The notes: a model not told the origin generated them from the letters alone. Counted from the first letter of the stretch, positions 6,828 through 15,476 are shown. The stretch is DNA of 22,340 nt from Hyphomonas sp. (GCA_003486945.1 DNFL01000331.1:1-22340); one strand, 5' to 3'. Numbers and translations: made by a program.

Positions 6828-7048
6828 CACAAGTTTGGCGGGATGACGGTGTCGGACGCTGGAGGCTGAGAACGGCAAGCTGAAGCGCCTGCTCGCCGAG
6901 GCGGTGCTGGACAATGCGGCGTTGAAGGATCTCGCCTCAAAAAAACTTCTGGCGCCCGATGTCAAACGCAAGGCCGTGCAGCATCTGATGGAGGTGCATG
7001 AGCTGAGCGAGCGTCGGGCCTGCAAGCTGGCTGAGCTAGACCCTCGCG
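6828..7048 (+). mobile_element. IS3-family OrfA C-terminus / OrfB N-terminus fragment
   Basis: This DNA reads KFGGMTVSDA, then after a frame change LEAENGKLKRLLAEAVLDNA and ALKDLASKK (end of an IS3 OrfA with its leucine-zipper-like helix), then DVKRKAVQHLMEVHELSERR and ACKLAELD (start of OrfB). It contains a small deletion at the SDA/LEA join, lacks the OrfA start, and runs out near 7048. It has the same orientation as the OrfB tail before it, but the order of parts is the reverse of an intact element. Two truncated copies or a collapsed tandem are plausible origins. Confidence 0.82.
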
Positions 7049-7069
7049 TCCCTCGTTCATTTCGAGGAA

Positions 7070-8296
7070 CTACTCTTTTGCAATAGGCAGTTTCTTGAGG
7101 TGCGCGTCAATTGCCTCGGTAACAGCTTCGAGCTGGGGGAGATTGCTTTTCTCGGCGGCCCACGTTTGGTGAAACCGCTCAACCGTTTCTTTGGCAGTTT
7201 CGAGGACCGCCTTCTCAGGAAGCCTGGCTTTCGCCGCAAGATGAGACAGTTCATCCAGGGTAAACTCGTCAAAGCGTTTTGTGCGGCTGAATTTCAGCGC
7301 TGCATTTTCATCTGGTATGTAGGGAATTGTCGAAACAAAATCATATGCAGGCGCAAGCCTGACGCTACGCTGATCAGGGTAAATTAGTGACCAGTTCTTC
7401 AGATGCATGTCGGCATTGCCGATAAGCGTGTTGAAGGTCAGTCGCCGGATATATTCGGCGATATCTGCTTCGCCGGTTTCTGCCGCCAGAACCTCTGCAA
7501 TGTTCCGATGGCTGGCTTTCTTATATTTGCTGTGCGGATAGACCCCAAAGACCTGAGCAAAGTCTTCGATATGGATTGGTCCATCCGGCGCTCTGTCAAA
7601 TCGCTCAACAACGAATGCTTTCCCGCCGACCTTCCCGATCCCGTTAGGGAGATTGCTAATCGCGTCCACGTCAATGAGCTGGATTTGCGGGACATTGATG
7701 CCGACGCGGCGCGCTAGATCCATCATGGCGAATTCGTTCTCAGGCACGCCTTCAAATTCGCGGGAAGGGAGTTTCACAATCCAAGAGCCCCCCGCTCCTG
7801 TTGCTGGGATCGCGAGGCCGCCCCGCGTCTCATTGACCGCGGAGAACTTAAGCTGGACACCCGCGAGCGAGAACCGAAGCGCATTCGTTTTCGCGGCCTT
7901 CCTTGCCTCGTCGCTGTTTAGTTCAGATGCTTCATCGGGCCAGGCATCTCCCTCTGCGGGTTCAATGGTGATGGCGCCGGGCAAATCCCGCCCGAGCACC
8001 CAGAGCAGGAAAAACTCGCGCTCCTCACTGATGCCTGCGCGCTCTGCCAGATAGCGGCGCATATGCCCTTCGGGTAGCAGATTGGAAAAGAACGGCGGCG
8101 CCTTTGTCTGGGTCGGCCGCGGGGAGGTGATGAGATCACCCTGGCTGTCCTTGAAGCTCAGGCTGAGCGTGGGCCGTCTGGGATCGTTTATGTATTCCTT
8201 GTTGAAGGCGAAGATGACGGAATCCCCAGAGAGCAGTGTCAGCGTGCCGATGGGTTTGCCGTAGAGCAGAACATTCAGGACGGTGACGTTACTCAT
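7070..8296 (-). CDS. hipA: HipA-family toxin kinase
   Basis: This 408-aa protein has the full HipA layout: an N-terminal subdomain with PPFFSNLLPEGHMRRYLA (about 67-84), the Ser-loop SLAGVQLKFS (143-152), an ATP-binding Lys in SWIVKLP (about 175), the catalytic GNADMHLKNW (Asp296) and the metal-binding APAYDF (Asp319). HipA proteins are Ser/Thr kinases; the Escherichia coli enzyme phosphorylates glutamyl-tRNA synthetase and causes growth arrest. All key residues seem intact. The ATG at 8296 is preferred over 8320 because GGAGGGAGAAG lies directly before it. It overlaps the antitoxin gene by 8 bases, so the two are translationally coupled. It lies between decayed insertion sequences, fitting horizontal acquisition. 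Confidence 0.93.
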   Translation of the reverse strand: MSNVTVLNVLLYGKPIGTLTLLSGDSVIFAFNKEYINDPRRPTLSLSFKDSQGDLITSPRPTQTKAPPFFSNLLPEGHMRRYLAERAGISEEREFFLLWVLGRDLPGAITIEPAEGDAWPDEASELNSDEARKAAKTNALRFSLAGVQLKFSAVNETRGGLAIPATGAGGSWIVKLPSREFEGVPENEFAMMDLARRVGINVPQIQLIDVDAISNLPNGIGKVGGKAFVVERFDRAPDGPIHIEDFAQVFGVYPHSKYKKASHRNIAEVLAAETGEADIAEYIRRLTFNTLIGNADMHLKNWSLIYPDQRSVRLAPAYDFVSTIPYIPDENAALKFSRTKRFDEFTLDELSHLAAKARLPEKAVLETAKETVERFHQTWAAEKSNLPQLEAVTEAIDAHLKKLPIAKE

Positions 8297-8621
8297 CTTC
8301 TCCCTCCTCGTCGTCATCAAGGCTGTAGGCGGGGCGAACGTCGATCTTCAAGCTGCCACTCCGATCCGCGAACGACTCTACGTCGCGCACCAGTGCCTCG
8401 ACCGCAGGAAGCGCTCTGCGAGGGATCAACTCCAGCTCAAGATCAAGCGCGCGGGAAAGCGCGATCAGGCTGGAGAGCCGGAGGTCGCTTGCGCCATTCT
8501 CGATTTTGGAAATCTGCGCCTGTAGCAAGCCCGTCTTTGCTGCCAGCGCTCGCTGGCTCAGGCCCTTGCGCGTGCGCGCAGCTTTGAGTTTGTTGCCAAT
8601 GTCTTCCAACTGGTACTTCAT
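8289..8621 (-). CDS. hipB: HipB-like Xre-family antitoxin
   Basis: This 110-aa protein has a Xre/Cro helix-turn-helix at about 9-63 (LKAARTRKGLSQRALAAKTG, then QAQISKIENG). Its C-terminal tail is longer than in classical HipB and very acidic (LDDDEEGEDE). In this family the antitoxin binds and inhibits the HipA kinase and represses its own promoter; the acidic tail may serve the kinase contact or proteolytic turnover, which is inference. It is the first gene of the pair. AT-rich DNA with several palindromes lies directly upstream and is the likely operator region. The Shine-Dalgarno match is weak (AAAGAT). Confidence 0.92.
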   Translation of the reverse strand: MKYQLEDIGNKLKAARTRKGLSQRALAAKTGLLQAQISKIENGASDLRLSSLIALSRALDLELELIPRRALPAVEALVRDVESFADRSGSLKIDVRPAYSLDDDEEGEDE

Positions 8622-8634
8622 GATATCTTTTTGC

Positions 8635-8659
8635 TATATCAAAGGCATTAATTGATATA
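8635..8659. promoter_or_regulatory. Candidate HipB operator 1 (TATATCAA-N9-TTGATATA)
   Basis: Perfect 8-bp inverted arms TATATCAA (8635-8642) and TTGATATA (8652-8659) are separated by nine bases, giving a 25-bp site 14 bases upstream of the antitoxin start codon. Xre-type antitoxins commonly autorepress through such palindromes. A second site of the same geometry is at 8710-8734. Confidence 0.62.
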
Positions 8660-8663
8660 TTTT

Positions 8664-8692
8664 AAAATATCTTTGATAGCTATAAAATGCAA
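8664..8692 (-). promoter_or_regulatory. Possible hipBA promoter
   Basis: On the minus strand TTGCAT (8692-8687) is followed after 17 bases by TATTTT (8669-8664), a weak sigma-70-like match. It lies between the two candidate operators and places a transcription start inside operator 1, which would suit repression. The AT-rich DNA gives many alternatives. The -10 box also overlaps a 14-bp perfect palindrome at 8657-8670. Confidence 0.35.
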
Positions 8693-8709
8693 GTATCGAT
8701 GTATAATAA

Positions 8710-8734
8710 TATATCGAATGGAATTTTCGATATA
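8710..8734. promoter_or_regulatory. Candidate HipB operator 2 (TATATCGA-N9-TCGATATA)
   Basis: Perfect arms TATATCGA (8710-8717) and TCGATATA (8727-8734) flank nine bases. The 25-bp layout is the same as operator 1, with one changed base per half-site, and the two centres lie 75 bp apart, about seven helical turns. This supports cooperative binding or looping by the antitoxin complex. Confidence 0.62.
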
Positions 8735-8746
8735 TTTAAATATATC
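8729..8746. repeat. 18-bp perfect palindrome GATATATTTAAATATATC
   Basis: This self-complementary site shares its left half with operator 2 and contains another TATATCAA half-site at its right end (8741-8748). It may be an extra binding position for the antitoxin, or simply AT-rich DNA favouring strand opening. Confidence 0.5.
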
Positions 8747-8759
8747 AATAGGGGCGGAT

Positions 8760-8978
8760 TCACATTTGTCTGGCAGCGCCGCCACCTAGTGCCTTGTTTT
8801 CAGGATTTTTTTCAACGCAGGCGGATAATCGTTTTCAAACCACAGGCTGGCTTCGCTGTTCTGCAGTTTTGCGGCCGGAACGCCTCTGTCTGTGCTTTCC
8901 GGGCGCGCCGTCTCTGCGGGCTTTGATGTCAGCGGAACCGGGTCTTGGGCGCCCGGGCAGGGCGGCTGACCTTGGAAA
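8760..8978. other. Region without a recognised gene between hipBA operators and IS6 remnant
   Basis: No convincing gene is seen. A minus-strand frame ending at 8786 reads LQNSEASLWFENDYPPALKK near its C-terminus and looks somewhat protein-like, but its start would lie inside the IS6 remnant and I recognise no family. It could be the tail of a gene cut by the insertion. Confidence 0.4.
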
Positions 8979-9670
8979 ATGAGCAGGAACTCCCTGCAGT
9001 ACTTCATAACGTCGCCCGACATCACTCAGCTTGGCGTGCTAATGTAGGTCCGGTTTCCGCTGTCGCTTCGCATCGTCGAAGACCTTCTGCGCGAGCGTGG
9101 AATAGATGTTTGCCACGAATGCGTCCGTCTCTGGGTCGATCGCGTTGGGACACACTTCGCAGAGAAAATCCGTAAGCAGAGGGCCGAGGCAATGCGCCTG
9201 GTCAACCAATGGCACTGGCACCTTGACGAAGTGTTCGTAAAAATTCGAGGCGAGACGAATTACCTCTGGCGCGCTGTGGATCACGAAGGAGAGGTGCTGG
9301 AAGCCTAAGTAACAAAGAGGCGCGCCAAGGCCGCAGCGCTGAAATTCCTCAAAAAAAGCCATGAAACGCTAGGGCAACCCCAAAGTCGTGGTGACGGACA
9401 AGTGCCCGTCCCATCACGCAGCGATGAAGGTGATTTGAAACGAGGGACGCCAGGAAGCAGGTCGGCACTTGAACAATCGCGCCGAAAATTCCCACCAGCC
9501 CTTTCGCCGACGACAACGGGCCGTCTCGCGCTTCAGGCGAATGCGAAGTTTGCTTCAGTCCATTCGTCTGTACACAGCCATTTCAACCACCAGAGAAATA
9601 TCGAAGGGAGGGCCGGCTTCAAATCGCTGCGTTACGCCGCCCTTCGCGGAGGGAGCGACCTTCTTGTGGT
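8979..9670 (+). mobile_element. Decayed IS6-family transposase
   Basis: The reading begins MSRNSLQYFITSPDITQLGV and can be followed through most of an IS6 transposase: helix-turn-helix (RIVEDLLRERGIDV), first Asp in WHLDEVFVKIRGETNYLW, second Asp in VVVTDKCPSHHAAMK, Glu in NNRAENSHQPFRRRQR and the tail FASVHSSVHSHFNHQRN. The gene is broken by in-frame stops (TAG at 9045, TAA at 9306, TGA at 9436) and by frameshifts near 9370 and 9530, so it is inactive although all three DDE residues can still be read. Terminal inverted repeats were not identified. The 5' part aligns with the fragment at 948-1106, so both derive from the same element type. Confidence 0.88.
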
Positions 9671-9836
9671 TCAAGACCTGCTGACCCTCGAACTTTTGAG
9701 ACGGGTTAGAACTGGGTCGGTAGCGCGGTTCTGCTCATCGCCAGGCACCATCACTCTCCCGCCTGTGCATACGGGCATGCACGTATACTGCGTTCCCAGA
9801 TTGCGGATTTAGTTGCAGGCAACGGCATCGGTACGG
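9671..9836. other. Intergenic, no gene recognised
   Basis: This stretch between the IS6 remnant and the ABC exporter operon holds no recognisable coding sequence, RNA gene or strong terminator. It may contain the outer end of the IS6 element and the promoter of the exporter operon, but no clear boxes are seen. Confidence 0.4.
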
Positions 9837-9986
9837 ATGACGCATATTTCTGTTTCCCGATGTCGCAACGCCGCGGCTGCTCTCCCCGATGGTGTATTGA
9901 GTAGAACCTCACCGGTTGAAAACGTACAAATGAAAGAGCGTATCCGCATAGATGTCTTCACTCGTGCGCGTCAGGAGCTGCCCTGA
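9837..9986 (+). CDS. Possible 49-aa ORF abutting the ABC ATPase gene
   Basis: An ATG at 9837 opens a 49-codon frame ending MKERIRIDVFTRARQELP, whose TGA (9984-9986) directly touches the GTG start of the ABC ATPase. The second half is charged and looks protein-like. There is no clear ribosome site, although an internal ATG at 9930 could start an 18-aa peptide. It could be a leader that couples translation to the ATPase, the tail of a lost gene, or chance. No homology is recognised. Confidence 0.25.
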   Translation: MTHISVSRCRNAAAALPDGVLSRTSPVENVQMKERIRIDVFTRARQELP

Positions 9987-10718
9987 GTGTCCCGGATTGT
10001 CACAGGCAAAGACACGCAGGCATGTTTCGATGTGCGAGGACTGCGCCGGGTCTACGGAAAGGGGCCAGCTGCAGTAGAAGCGTTGCGCGGCGTCGACCTT
10101 GAGATTCCGGAACGCGAGCTGATCGTGATTCTCGGCGCATCGGGGAGCGGAAAATCAACATTCCTCAACATTATTGGAGGTCTCGATCAGGCGACAGAAG
10201 GTGAAGTATTGTTTCGAGGCGTCGATCTCACGGCAGCTTCAGCTGCTGAACTGACGCAGTATCGTCGGCGCCATGTCGGGTTCGTATTCCAGTTCTATAA
10301 TCTCATGCCCAGCCTGACGGCTTGGGAAAATGTTGCTCTGATCACGGAGATAGCCGACGCGCCTCTCAAGCCGGCGGAGGCGCTTGGTCTCGTCGGTCTC
10401 AGTGACCGGATCGATCATTTTCCAGCGCAATTGTCTGGCGGGGAACAGCAACGGGTGGCGATAGCCCGGGCCGTCGCCAAGCAGCCGTCCGTGATGCTGT
10501 GCGACGAACCGACGGGAGCGCTGGATTCTGCAACCGGTATCCGGGTTCTCGAGGCGCTGGTGGATGTCAATCGAAGCATAGGCGCGACGACACTTATCAT
10601 CACGCACAATGCCGGCGTCGCGGCGATCGCTGACAGGGTGGTTGTATTTGCAGATGGCAGAGTGCGCGAGACGCAGGTCAATGCTTCGCCAAAAAGCCCA
10701 CGGGATGTGACATGGTAA
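9987..10718 (+). CDS. ABC transporter ATPase, MacB/LolD/DevA type
   Basis: This 243-aa nucleotide-binding subunit has Walker [10 protein letters not shown] (50-58), Q-loop Gln102, signature LSGGEQQR (149-156), Walker B VMLCDEP with Glu174, and the switch His207. [14 protein letters not shown] and DEPTGALD are typical of the MacB/LolD group, which drives FtsX-type permeases that work mechanically on periplasmic or lipid substrates. The GTG start at 9987 is supported by GGAG ten bases upstream. Its stop overlaps the permease start by 7 bases. With the permease and adaptor it should form a tripartite-type exporter at the inner membrane; the substrate cannot be read from sequence. Confidence 0.93.
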   Translation: MSRIVTGKDTQACFDVRGLRRVYGKGPAAVEALRGVDLEIPERELIVILGASGSGKSTFLNIIGGLDQATEGEVLFRGVDLTAASAAELTQYRRRHVGFVFQFYNLMPSLTAWENVALITEIADAPLKPAEALGLVGLSDRIDHFPAQLSGGEQQRVAIARAVAKQPSVMLCDEPTGALDSATGIRVLEALVDVNRSIGATTLIITHNAGVAAIADRVVVFADGRVRETQVNASPKSPRDVTW

Positions 10719-13102
10719 GCCGAATAAGCCTTCCAGGCTGGAGCCGGATGCTCGACCGAAAGATGTTCCGGGATTTCCGTGCCATGTGGATTCAGGCGCT
10801 CGCGATCGCAATGGTTATTGCTGGCGGCGTATCTGTGCAGCTGTTGTCTTCAGGCCTTGTAACATCCCTCACGGAAACACGTAGTGCATACTATGAGCGC
10901 AATCTCATGGCGGATATCTGGGCGCCAGTTGTGCGCGCGCCGCTCGGTGAGATCGCCCGTCTTCGGCAAATGAATGGAATCCGGGCGATTGAAGGCCGGC
11001 TCCGGTTTGGAGCCAGAATCGAGATGCCGATGAGCGAGGCGCATGTGCCCGCCGAAGTCATCTCGATTCCGGAAACACACGAATTGTCTGTCAACCGGTT
11101 GTACCTGGTGTCAGGGCGTTTTCCGGAAGTCGGCAAGCGGGACGAGGCGGTGATGAACAAGCGCTTCGCTGAGGCACATCGTATCTCACTTGGCGATCAG
11201 GTTTCCATGATCGTTCGTGGGCGGCAGATTGAAGTTGCGATCACGGGGCTCGTGATGTCCCCTGAGCATGTGTACACAATCGCGCCAGGTGAGCTGGTTC
11301 CGGATGAGCGACAATATGGAGTGCTTTGGATGAATGAGCGCCCCTTGTCAGAACTGGCAGGGTGGGAAGGTGCATTCAACGAACTTGTCGTCCGGTTGTC
11401 GCGGGGCGCTAATGAGGCTGGAATTCTGAGGCAGTTGGATCAGGAGCTGTCCGCTTATGGAGCCATCGGTGCGTATGGCCGGGAAGATCAGATTTCGGAT
11501 GCTTTTGTATCGAGCGAAATCGACCAGCTTAGAACGCTGGGGCGCGTAGTCCCGCCAGTATTTCTGGCGGTGGCTTCTGTGCTTGTATATGTCGTCATCT
11601 CGCGCCTTGTAACGATTCAGCGCCCCGCAATCGGACTTTTGAAGGCTTACGGCTACACAAACTCCGAAGTTTTGATGCACTTCGTCAAATTGGTCGTACT
11701 CATCGGATCCCTCGGCGTTCTGGTCGGCGTACTGCTTGGCATCTGGTTCGGCAGGCAGATGGCCGAACTTTATATTCGCTACTATGACTTTCCGTTTCTC
11801 TTGTTCCGGGCCGCGCCATCGGACTATCTCATTGTTTGCGCATTCTCTGCCTTATCAATATTGGGCGGAGGCATTCTGGCCGTACGCAAATCGGTCTCTC
11901 TCCAACCTGCTGAGGCCATGACCGCGCCGCCTCCGCCTGACTATTCCAAGGCGGCGGGTTCTGCAATTACGCGCCTTCGCTGGATCGATCAGCAGACCCG
12001 TATGATCCTTAGACAGATTATTCGATGGCCTGGACGAGCAATGGTTACGGTTGGCGGGGTCGCAGCATCGATTGCACTACTTGTTTCCGTCTTCGTGATG
12101 ATGGACGGAATGGACAAAATGATCTTCGGTTATTTCAGCGATGCGAACCGATATGATGCAGTTGTCACTTTTACCGAGGCTCGCGGGCAGCAGTCGCTGT
12201 ATGACCTGCTGCAAGATCCGGCGGTGCAGAAGGCAGAGCCCTTCCGGACTGTCGCTGCTCGGCTTAAGGCCGGAAGGGCCACTGAGAGGGTAGCGCTTGT
12301 GGGCGCTGTTCGGGACGGTGAACTTTCCCGTCTGATCGATGCCGTCGGCAACAGTGTGGATACTCCGGCGGCCGGGCTCATACTGTCGGAAGACCTTGCT
12401 GAAAAACTGGGGGTTAAACCAGGTGAAACTCTCAACCTCGAAGTCACAGAAGGCCGCCGGCCGGAGGTCCGCGTTGTGGTGATGGGTCTCGCGCGAACTT
12501 ATCTCGGTTCAGCAGCGCTGATGGATATCGCTGAACTCAACCGCATTCTGGGTGAGGGAGGCGCCCTGACCGGAGCCTATCTCAATACTGACGCCGCGCA
12601 GGAGCCTGATTTGCAGGCAAGACTAATGGGTGCACCCGGGATTGCTGCTGTCTCCTTTCTGAAGCCCACCGAGGAGCGGCTAAGAACGATGATGGATGAG
12701 AATATCGGGGTATCCCTGACTGTGTTTGCGTTGTTTGCGGCGATGATCGCGTTGGGAGTTGTTTACAACTCCGTACGCATCAGTTTTACGGAGCGACAGC
12801 GCGAACTTGCTTCTCTTCGCGTGCTCGGTTTTTCCAAAGCAGCCGTATCCTACATCCTCCTCGGAGAAATCGCTCTACTTGCACTTGTCGCAATCCCGAT
12901 AGGCCTCGGCGCAGGCTGCTTTCTCTCGATGTATTTTGCGGATGCGATGGGATCGGAACTCTTCCGATTGCCCCTTGTTTTCGAGCCAGCGACCTTTGCA
13001 GCTGCGAGCCTGATTGTGCTGGCTGCGGTTGCTGTGTCTGGACTGGTCGTGAGGCAAAGGATTGAAACTTTGGACATGGTAGAAGCGTTGAAAAGCTCAT
13101 GA
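10712..13102 (+). CDS. FtsX-like ABC transporter permease (two-module)
   Basis: At 796 aa it is a fused double FtsX permease. One transmembrane helix near 24-48 is followed by a large periplasmic domain (about 55-275), three helices (about 278-300, 324-346, 370-391), a fifth helix near 442-464, a second periplasmic domain (about 470-675) and three C-terminal helices. [19 protein letters not shown] before the C-terminal helices is the conserved FtsX coupling segment contacting the ATPase. The start at 10712 overlaps the ATPase gene; Met13 is an alternative. It should pair with the ATPase before it and the adaptor after it. The size and eight-helix layout suggest a lipid or hydrophobic substrate, but this is only inference. 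Confidence 0.92.
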   Translation: MVSRISLPGWSRMLDRKMFRDFRAMWIQALAIAMVIAGGVSVQLLSSGLVTSLTETRSAYYERNLMADIWAPVVRAPLGEIARLRQMNGIRAIEGRLRFGARIEMPMSEAHVPAEVISIPETHELSVNRLYLVSGRFPEVGKRDEAVMNKRFAEAHRISLGDQVSMIVRGRQIEVAITGLVMSPEHVYTIAPGELVPDERQYGVLWMNERPLSELAGWEGAFNELVVRLSRGANEAGILRQLDQELSAYGAIGAYGREDQISDAFVSSEIDQLRTLGRVVPPVFLAVASVLVYVVISRLVTIQRPAIGLLKAYGYTNSEVLMHFVKLVVLIGSLGVLVGVLLGIWFGRQMAELYIRYYDFPFLLFRAAPSDYLIVCAFSALSILGGGILAVRKSVSLQPAEAMTAPPPPDYSKAAGSAITRLRWIDQQTRMILRQIIRWPGRAMVTVGGVAASIALLVSVFVMMDGMDKMIFGYFSDANRYDAVVTFTEARGQQSLYDLLQDPAVQKAEPFRTVAARLKAGRATERVALVGAVRDGELSRLIDAVGNSVDTPAAGLILSEDLAEKLGVKPGETLNLEVTEGRRPEVRVVVMGLARTYLGSAALMDIAELNRILGEGGALTGAYLNTDAAQEPDLQARLMGAPGIAAVSFLKPTEERLRTMMDENIGVSLTVFALFAAMIALGVVYNSVRISFTERQRELASLRVLGFSKAAVSYILLGEIALLALVAIPIGLGAGCFLSMYFADAMGSELFRLPLVFEPATFAAASLIVLAAVAVSGLVVRQRIETLDMVEALKSS

Positions 13103-14334
13103 AAAGCGCATTGTCACTTATGGCAACCAAGACGTTCAGACCCAGCTTCCGCTTTGCCTTCTGGATGGGCGTCTCTGTCTTATCTGCGCTCCTGATTGCT
13201 TATGCGTTCTGGCCAAGTGCTTCGCAGGTAGATACCGGGCAGGTTACGCGCGGTGAGCTGGTCGTTGAGGTCCGGGCCGAGGGAAGGACCCGGGTTCGCG
13301 AATTATATGTGGTAACCGCTCCGCTGACCGGTCATCTTCAACGCATCGGAAACCGAACTGGTGAGGCAGTGCAGAAGGGTGATGTTGTCGCGGTGCTGGA
13401 TCCGACTGAAGCAATCCTTCTTGATCCGCGCAGTCGCGCTGAAGCCGAAGCGGCGCTAGCATCGGCGTCTGCCGTTCTGGAGCTCGCGAGAGCCCAGCTT
13501 GCAGAGGCGGAGGCCGTTCACGATGAAGCTTCCAAGGAATCGTCTCGTTTGAATGAGCTTTTCAAGAAGCAGGTCGTGGCTCGCAGCGCTGTGGATTCGG
13601 CGGATATGAGCCTTGAAACTGCGTCTGCACGCGTTGCTGCAGCCCGGGCATCGGTTGCCCGAGCTCAGGCAGAACGTGAGGGCGCTCGTCTGCGCCTGGA
13701 CCCGCCCCGCCCTTCCGGGAACGCAAAGCGACTACGCCAGTTAACTGCGCCAGCTAGCGGAAAGATCCTGCGAGTTCATGTTCAGAGCGAAACGGCCATA
13801 TCAGCCGGTGCGCCGATACTTGAAATCGGCGATCCCTCAGAACTGGAAGTGGTTGCGGAGTTTCTGTCCGCAGATGCGGCGAAATTTAATCCGGGAGCAG
13901 AAGTCCGTTTGACTGGGTGGGGAGGTCCTGAACTGTCAGGTCGGGTCAGGTCCGTCGAGCCCTCTGGATACCTGAAAATCTCGGCACTCGGTGTGGAAGA
14001 GCAGCGAGTTAATGTCATCATCGATTTCGATCAGGCCGCGACTGCAGGTGCCCTCGCAGATGCCTTCCGTGTGGACGCTGCAGTGACAGTCTGGTCATCC
14101 GATGATGTTTTGCAGGTGCCAGTCTCAGCGCTGTTCAGGGATCAGGGCAGATGGTCTGTGTTCCGCGTTTTGGATGGGCGGGCGAACATTACGCGGATAG
14201 AGCTTGGAGAGCAGAATCAGAATCAGGCCGCCGTCGTGTCAGGTCTTTCCGAGGGCGACGTCGTTGTACTTTATCCGGACCGATCACTCCGGGACGGTCA
14301 ACGGATTGTCAGGCGAGCAGGCGGCGCCGTTTGA
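13099..14334 (+). CDS. HlyD/RND-type periplasmic adaptor (membrane fusion protein)
   Basis: This 411-aa protein has a single N-terminal membrane anchor (about 19-43). A beta-barrel/lipoyl half follows (TAPLTGHLQRIGNRTGEAVQ), then a long Ala/Glu-rich helical hairpin (about 110-205), the second lipoyl half (APASGKILRVHVQSETAI) and C-terminal barrel domains. That is the standard layout of adaptors that bridge inner-membrane exporters to an outer-membrane channel. The ATG at 13099 overlaps the permease stop as ATGA, so the three genes form one coupled operon. No outer-membrane TolC-type gene is near, so a channel encoded elsewhere is probably used. Confidence 0.92.
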   Translation: MKSALSLMATKTFRPSFRFAFWMGVSVLSALLIAYAFWPSASQVDTGQVTRGELVVEVRAEGRTRVRELYVVTAPLTGHLQRIGNRTGEAVQKGDVVAVLDPTEAILLDPRSRAEAEAALASASAVLELARAQLAEAEAVHDEASKESSRLNELFKKQVVARSAVDSADMSLETASARVAAARASVARAQAEREGARLRLDPPRPSGNAKRLRQLTAPASGKILRVHVQSETAISAGAPILEIGDPSELEVVAEFLSADAAKFNPGAEVRLTGWGGPELSGRVRSVEPSGYLKISALGVEEQRVNVIIDFDQAATAGALADAFRVDAAVTVWSSDDVLQVPVSALFRDQGRWSVFRVLDGRANITRIELGEQNQNQAAVVSGLSEGDVVVLYPDRSLRDGQRIVRRAGGAV

Positions 14335-14365
14335 CGCGTAGCCAGTTTCTCCTGCGGCACTCACA

Positions 14366-15205
14366 TCAACGGGAGAGCAATACCGGAAGCGGTGAATTCG
14401 AGATGAGAAAGTGGCTCGGCCCGCCAAGAATACGTTGTGCAAGCTTAGGATGTCGGTATCCGCCCATTATGATCGTGTCTGCATCAAAACCGACCGCGGC
14501 ATCTGCAATCCTTTGCCCCACAGATCTTCCGAGACTGTCGGCATTCTGCACGGTGACTTTCAGTTCATGCCGAGCAAGGTGCGTTGAGATATCGAGGCCG
14601 GGCGACGCGCCATGCCGGGTTAGGCTGGTTTCGGCATCAACGGTCAAGACGCAAACTTCGGCGCCCCGGGCCAGCATTGGCAATGCGTCGTGAATGGCAC
14701 GCGATGCTTCGCGGCTGGCATCCCACGCGAGAAGGATGCGATTTCCGAGAGCGCCGGGCTTCCATTTGCCAGGTAGAACCAAAACCGGACGGCCTGCGCC
14801 AAACAAAGCGCCTTCGATAATTTCGCCGTGGTGGAGCTTGTCAGGGCTGGACGGCATTCGCGCGATCACAATGTCTGTGTATCGCGCAAAAATGGCAGTC
14901 GCTGCAGCCAAAGCGCTATCGAAGGTTTGAGTTTCCCGAAGTTCCGCCGTAAAGCGCTTGTCTTCGAAGTATTGCTTAAGCCGGGTCTTGAAAGCCTGAA
15001 TGTTATCCTGCGCGGCCTGCATCAGCGCCTGGAACTCGCCTTGTCCTCCCATAAATCCATCAGTGTACGTCGGCGCAGGATGAACACCCACGGCGCAGCA
15101 GTTCAGGCGAGCGCCCCACGCATCAGCGATGGAATGAGCCTGCTCGATCAGTCCGAACTCGGACTCGAGAGATGAAATGCAGATCGAGATGTCACGATAG
15201 CTCAT
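14366..15205 (-). CDS. Universal stress protein (tandem UspA-like domains)
   Basis: At 279 aa it has the double-domain UspA length. The C-terminal domain (about 152-279) starts NRILLAWDASREASRAIHDA and ends with GGYRHPKLAQRILGG and SNSPLPVLLSR, close to the ATP-binding G-2x-G-9x-G(S/T) pattern. The N-terminal half (SYRDISICIS) is more divergent. UspA proteins are cytoplasmic and bind nucleotides or regulate survival under stress or energy limitation. GGGAGCG lies about 8 bases before the ATG. It is convergent with the exporter operon and divergent from the nuclease/phosphorylase operon, which suggests that they respond to related conditions. Confidence 0.9.
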   Translation of the reverse strand: MSYRDISICISSLESEFGLIEQAHSIADAWGARLNCCAVGVHPAPTYTDGFMGGQGEFQALMQAAQDNIQAFKTRLKQYFEDKRFTAELRETQTFDSALAAATAIFARYTDIVIARMPSSPDKLHHGEIIEGALFGAGRPVLVLPGKWKPGALGNRILLAWDASREASRAIHDALPMLARGAEVCVLTVDAETSLTRHGASPGLDISTHLARHELKVTVQNADSLGRSVGQRIADAAVGFDADTIIMGGYRHPKLAQRILGGPSHFLISNSPLPVLLSR

Positions 15206-15476
15206 TTCGACGCTCCCAGATTTGAAAGACTTGCTTACTCCTCAGGCATAAAGTCAAATTATCGCCGTCCTCGTGCGACCGGCGATACGGGAGTTTACTT
15301 ATCCAGTAACTCTGGTCAGCCTTAGTAGAATGCCGATAAGTCATTCAACTTAGAACGGACGAGTGTGAACCAACCGCGTCAGACATGCGCACAAAGTTGT
15401 GCCGAACCAAGGCAGCAATCCGAAAATGTGATGAGGTATGGATGAAGGAGTGCTGTACGGGGGGAGGGGCTGCATC
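15206..15476. other. Divergent intergenic region between the stress gene and the nucleotide operon
   Basis: About 270 bases between divergent genes should contain two promoters. I see no convincing FNR-type TTGAT-N4-ATCAA box and no clean -35/-10 pair. A purine-rich stretch (GGGGGGAGGGG) at its right end would serve as the ribosome site of the 29-aa frame that follows. Confidence 0.4.

Noticed and set aside
7052..7066. CCTCG/CGAGG hairpin just after hipA
   Set aside because: The stem is only 5 bp and no T-run follows on the minus strand, so terminator function is not supported.
8786..9025. 79-aa minus-strand frame ending YPPALKKILKTRH
   Set aside because: Its 5' part is antisense to the IS6 transposase remnant and no family is recognised. 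At best it is the tail of a disrupted gene.
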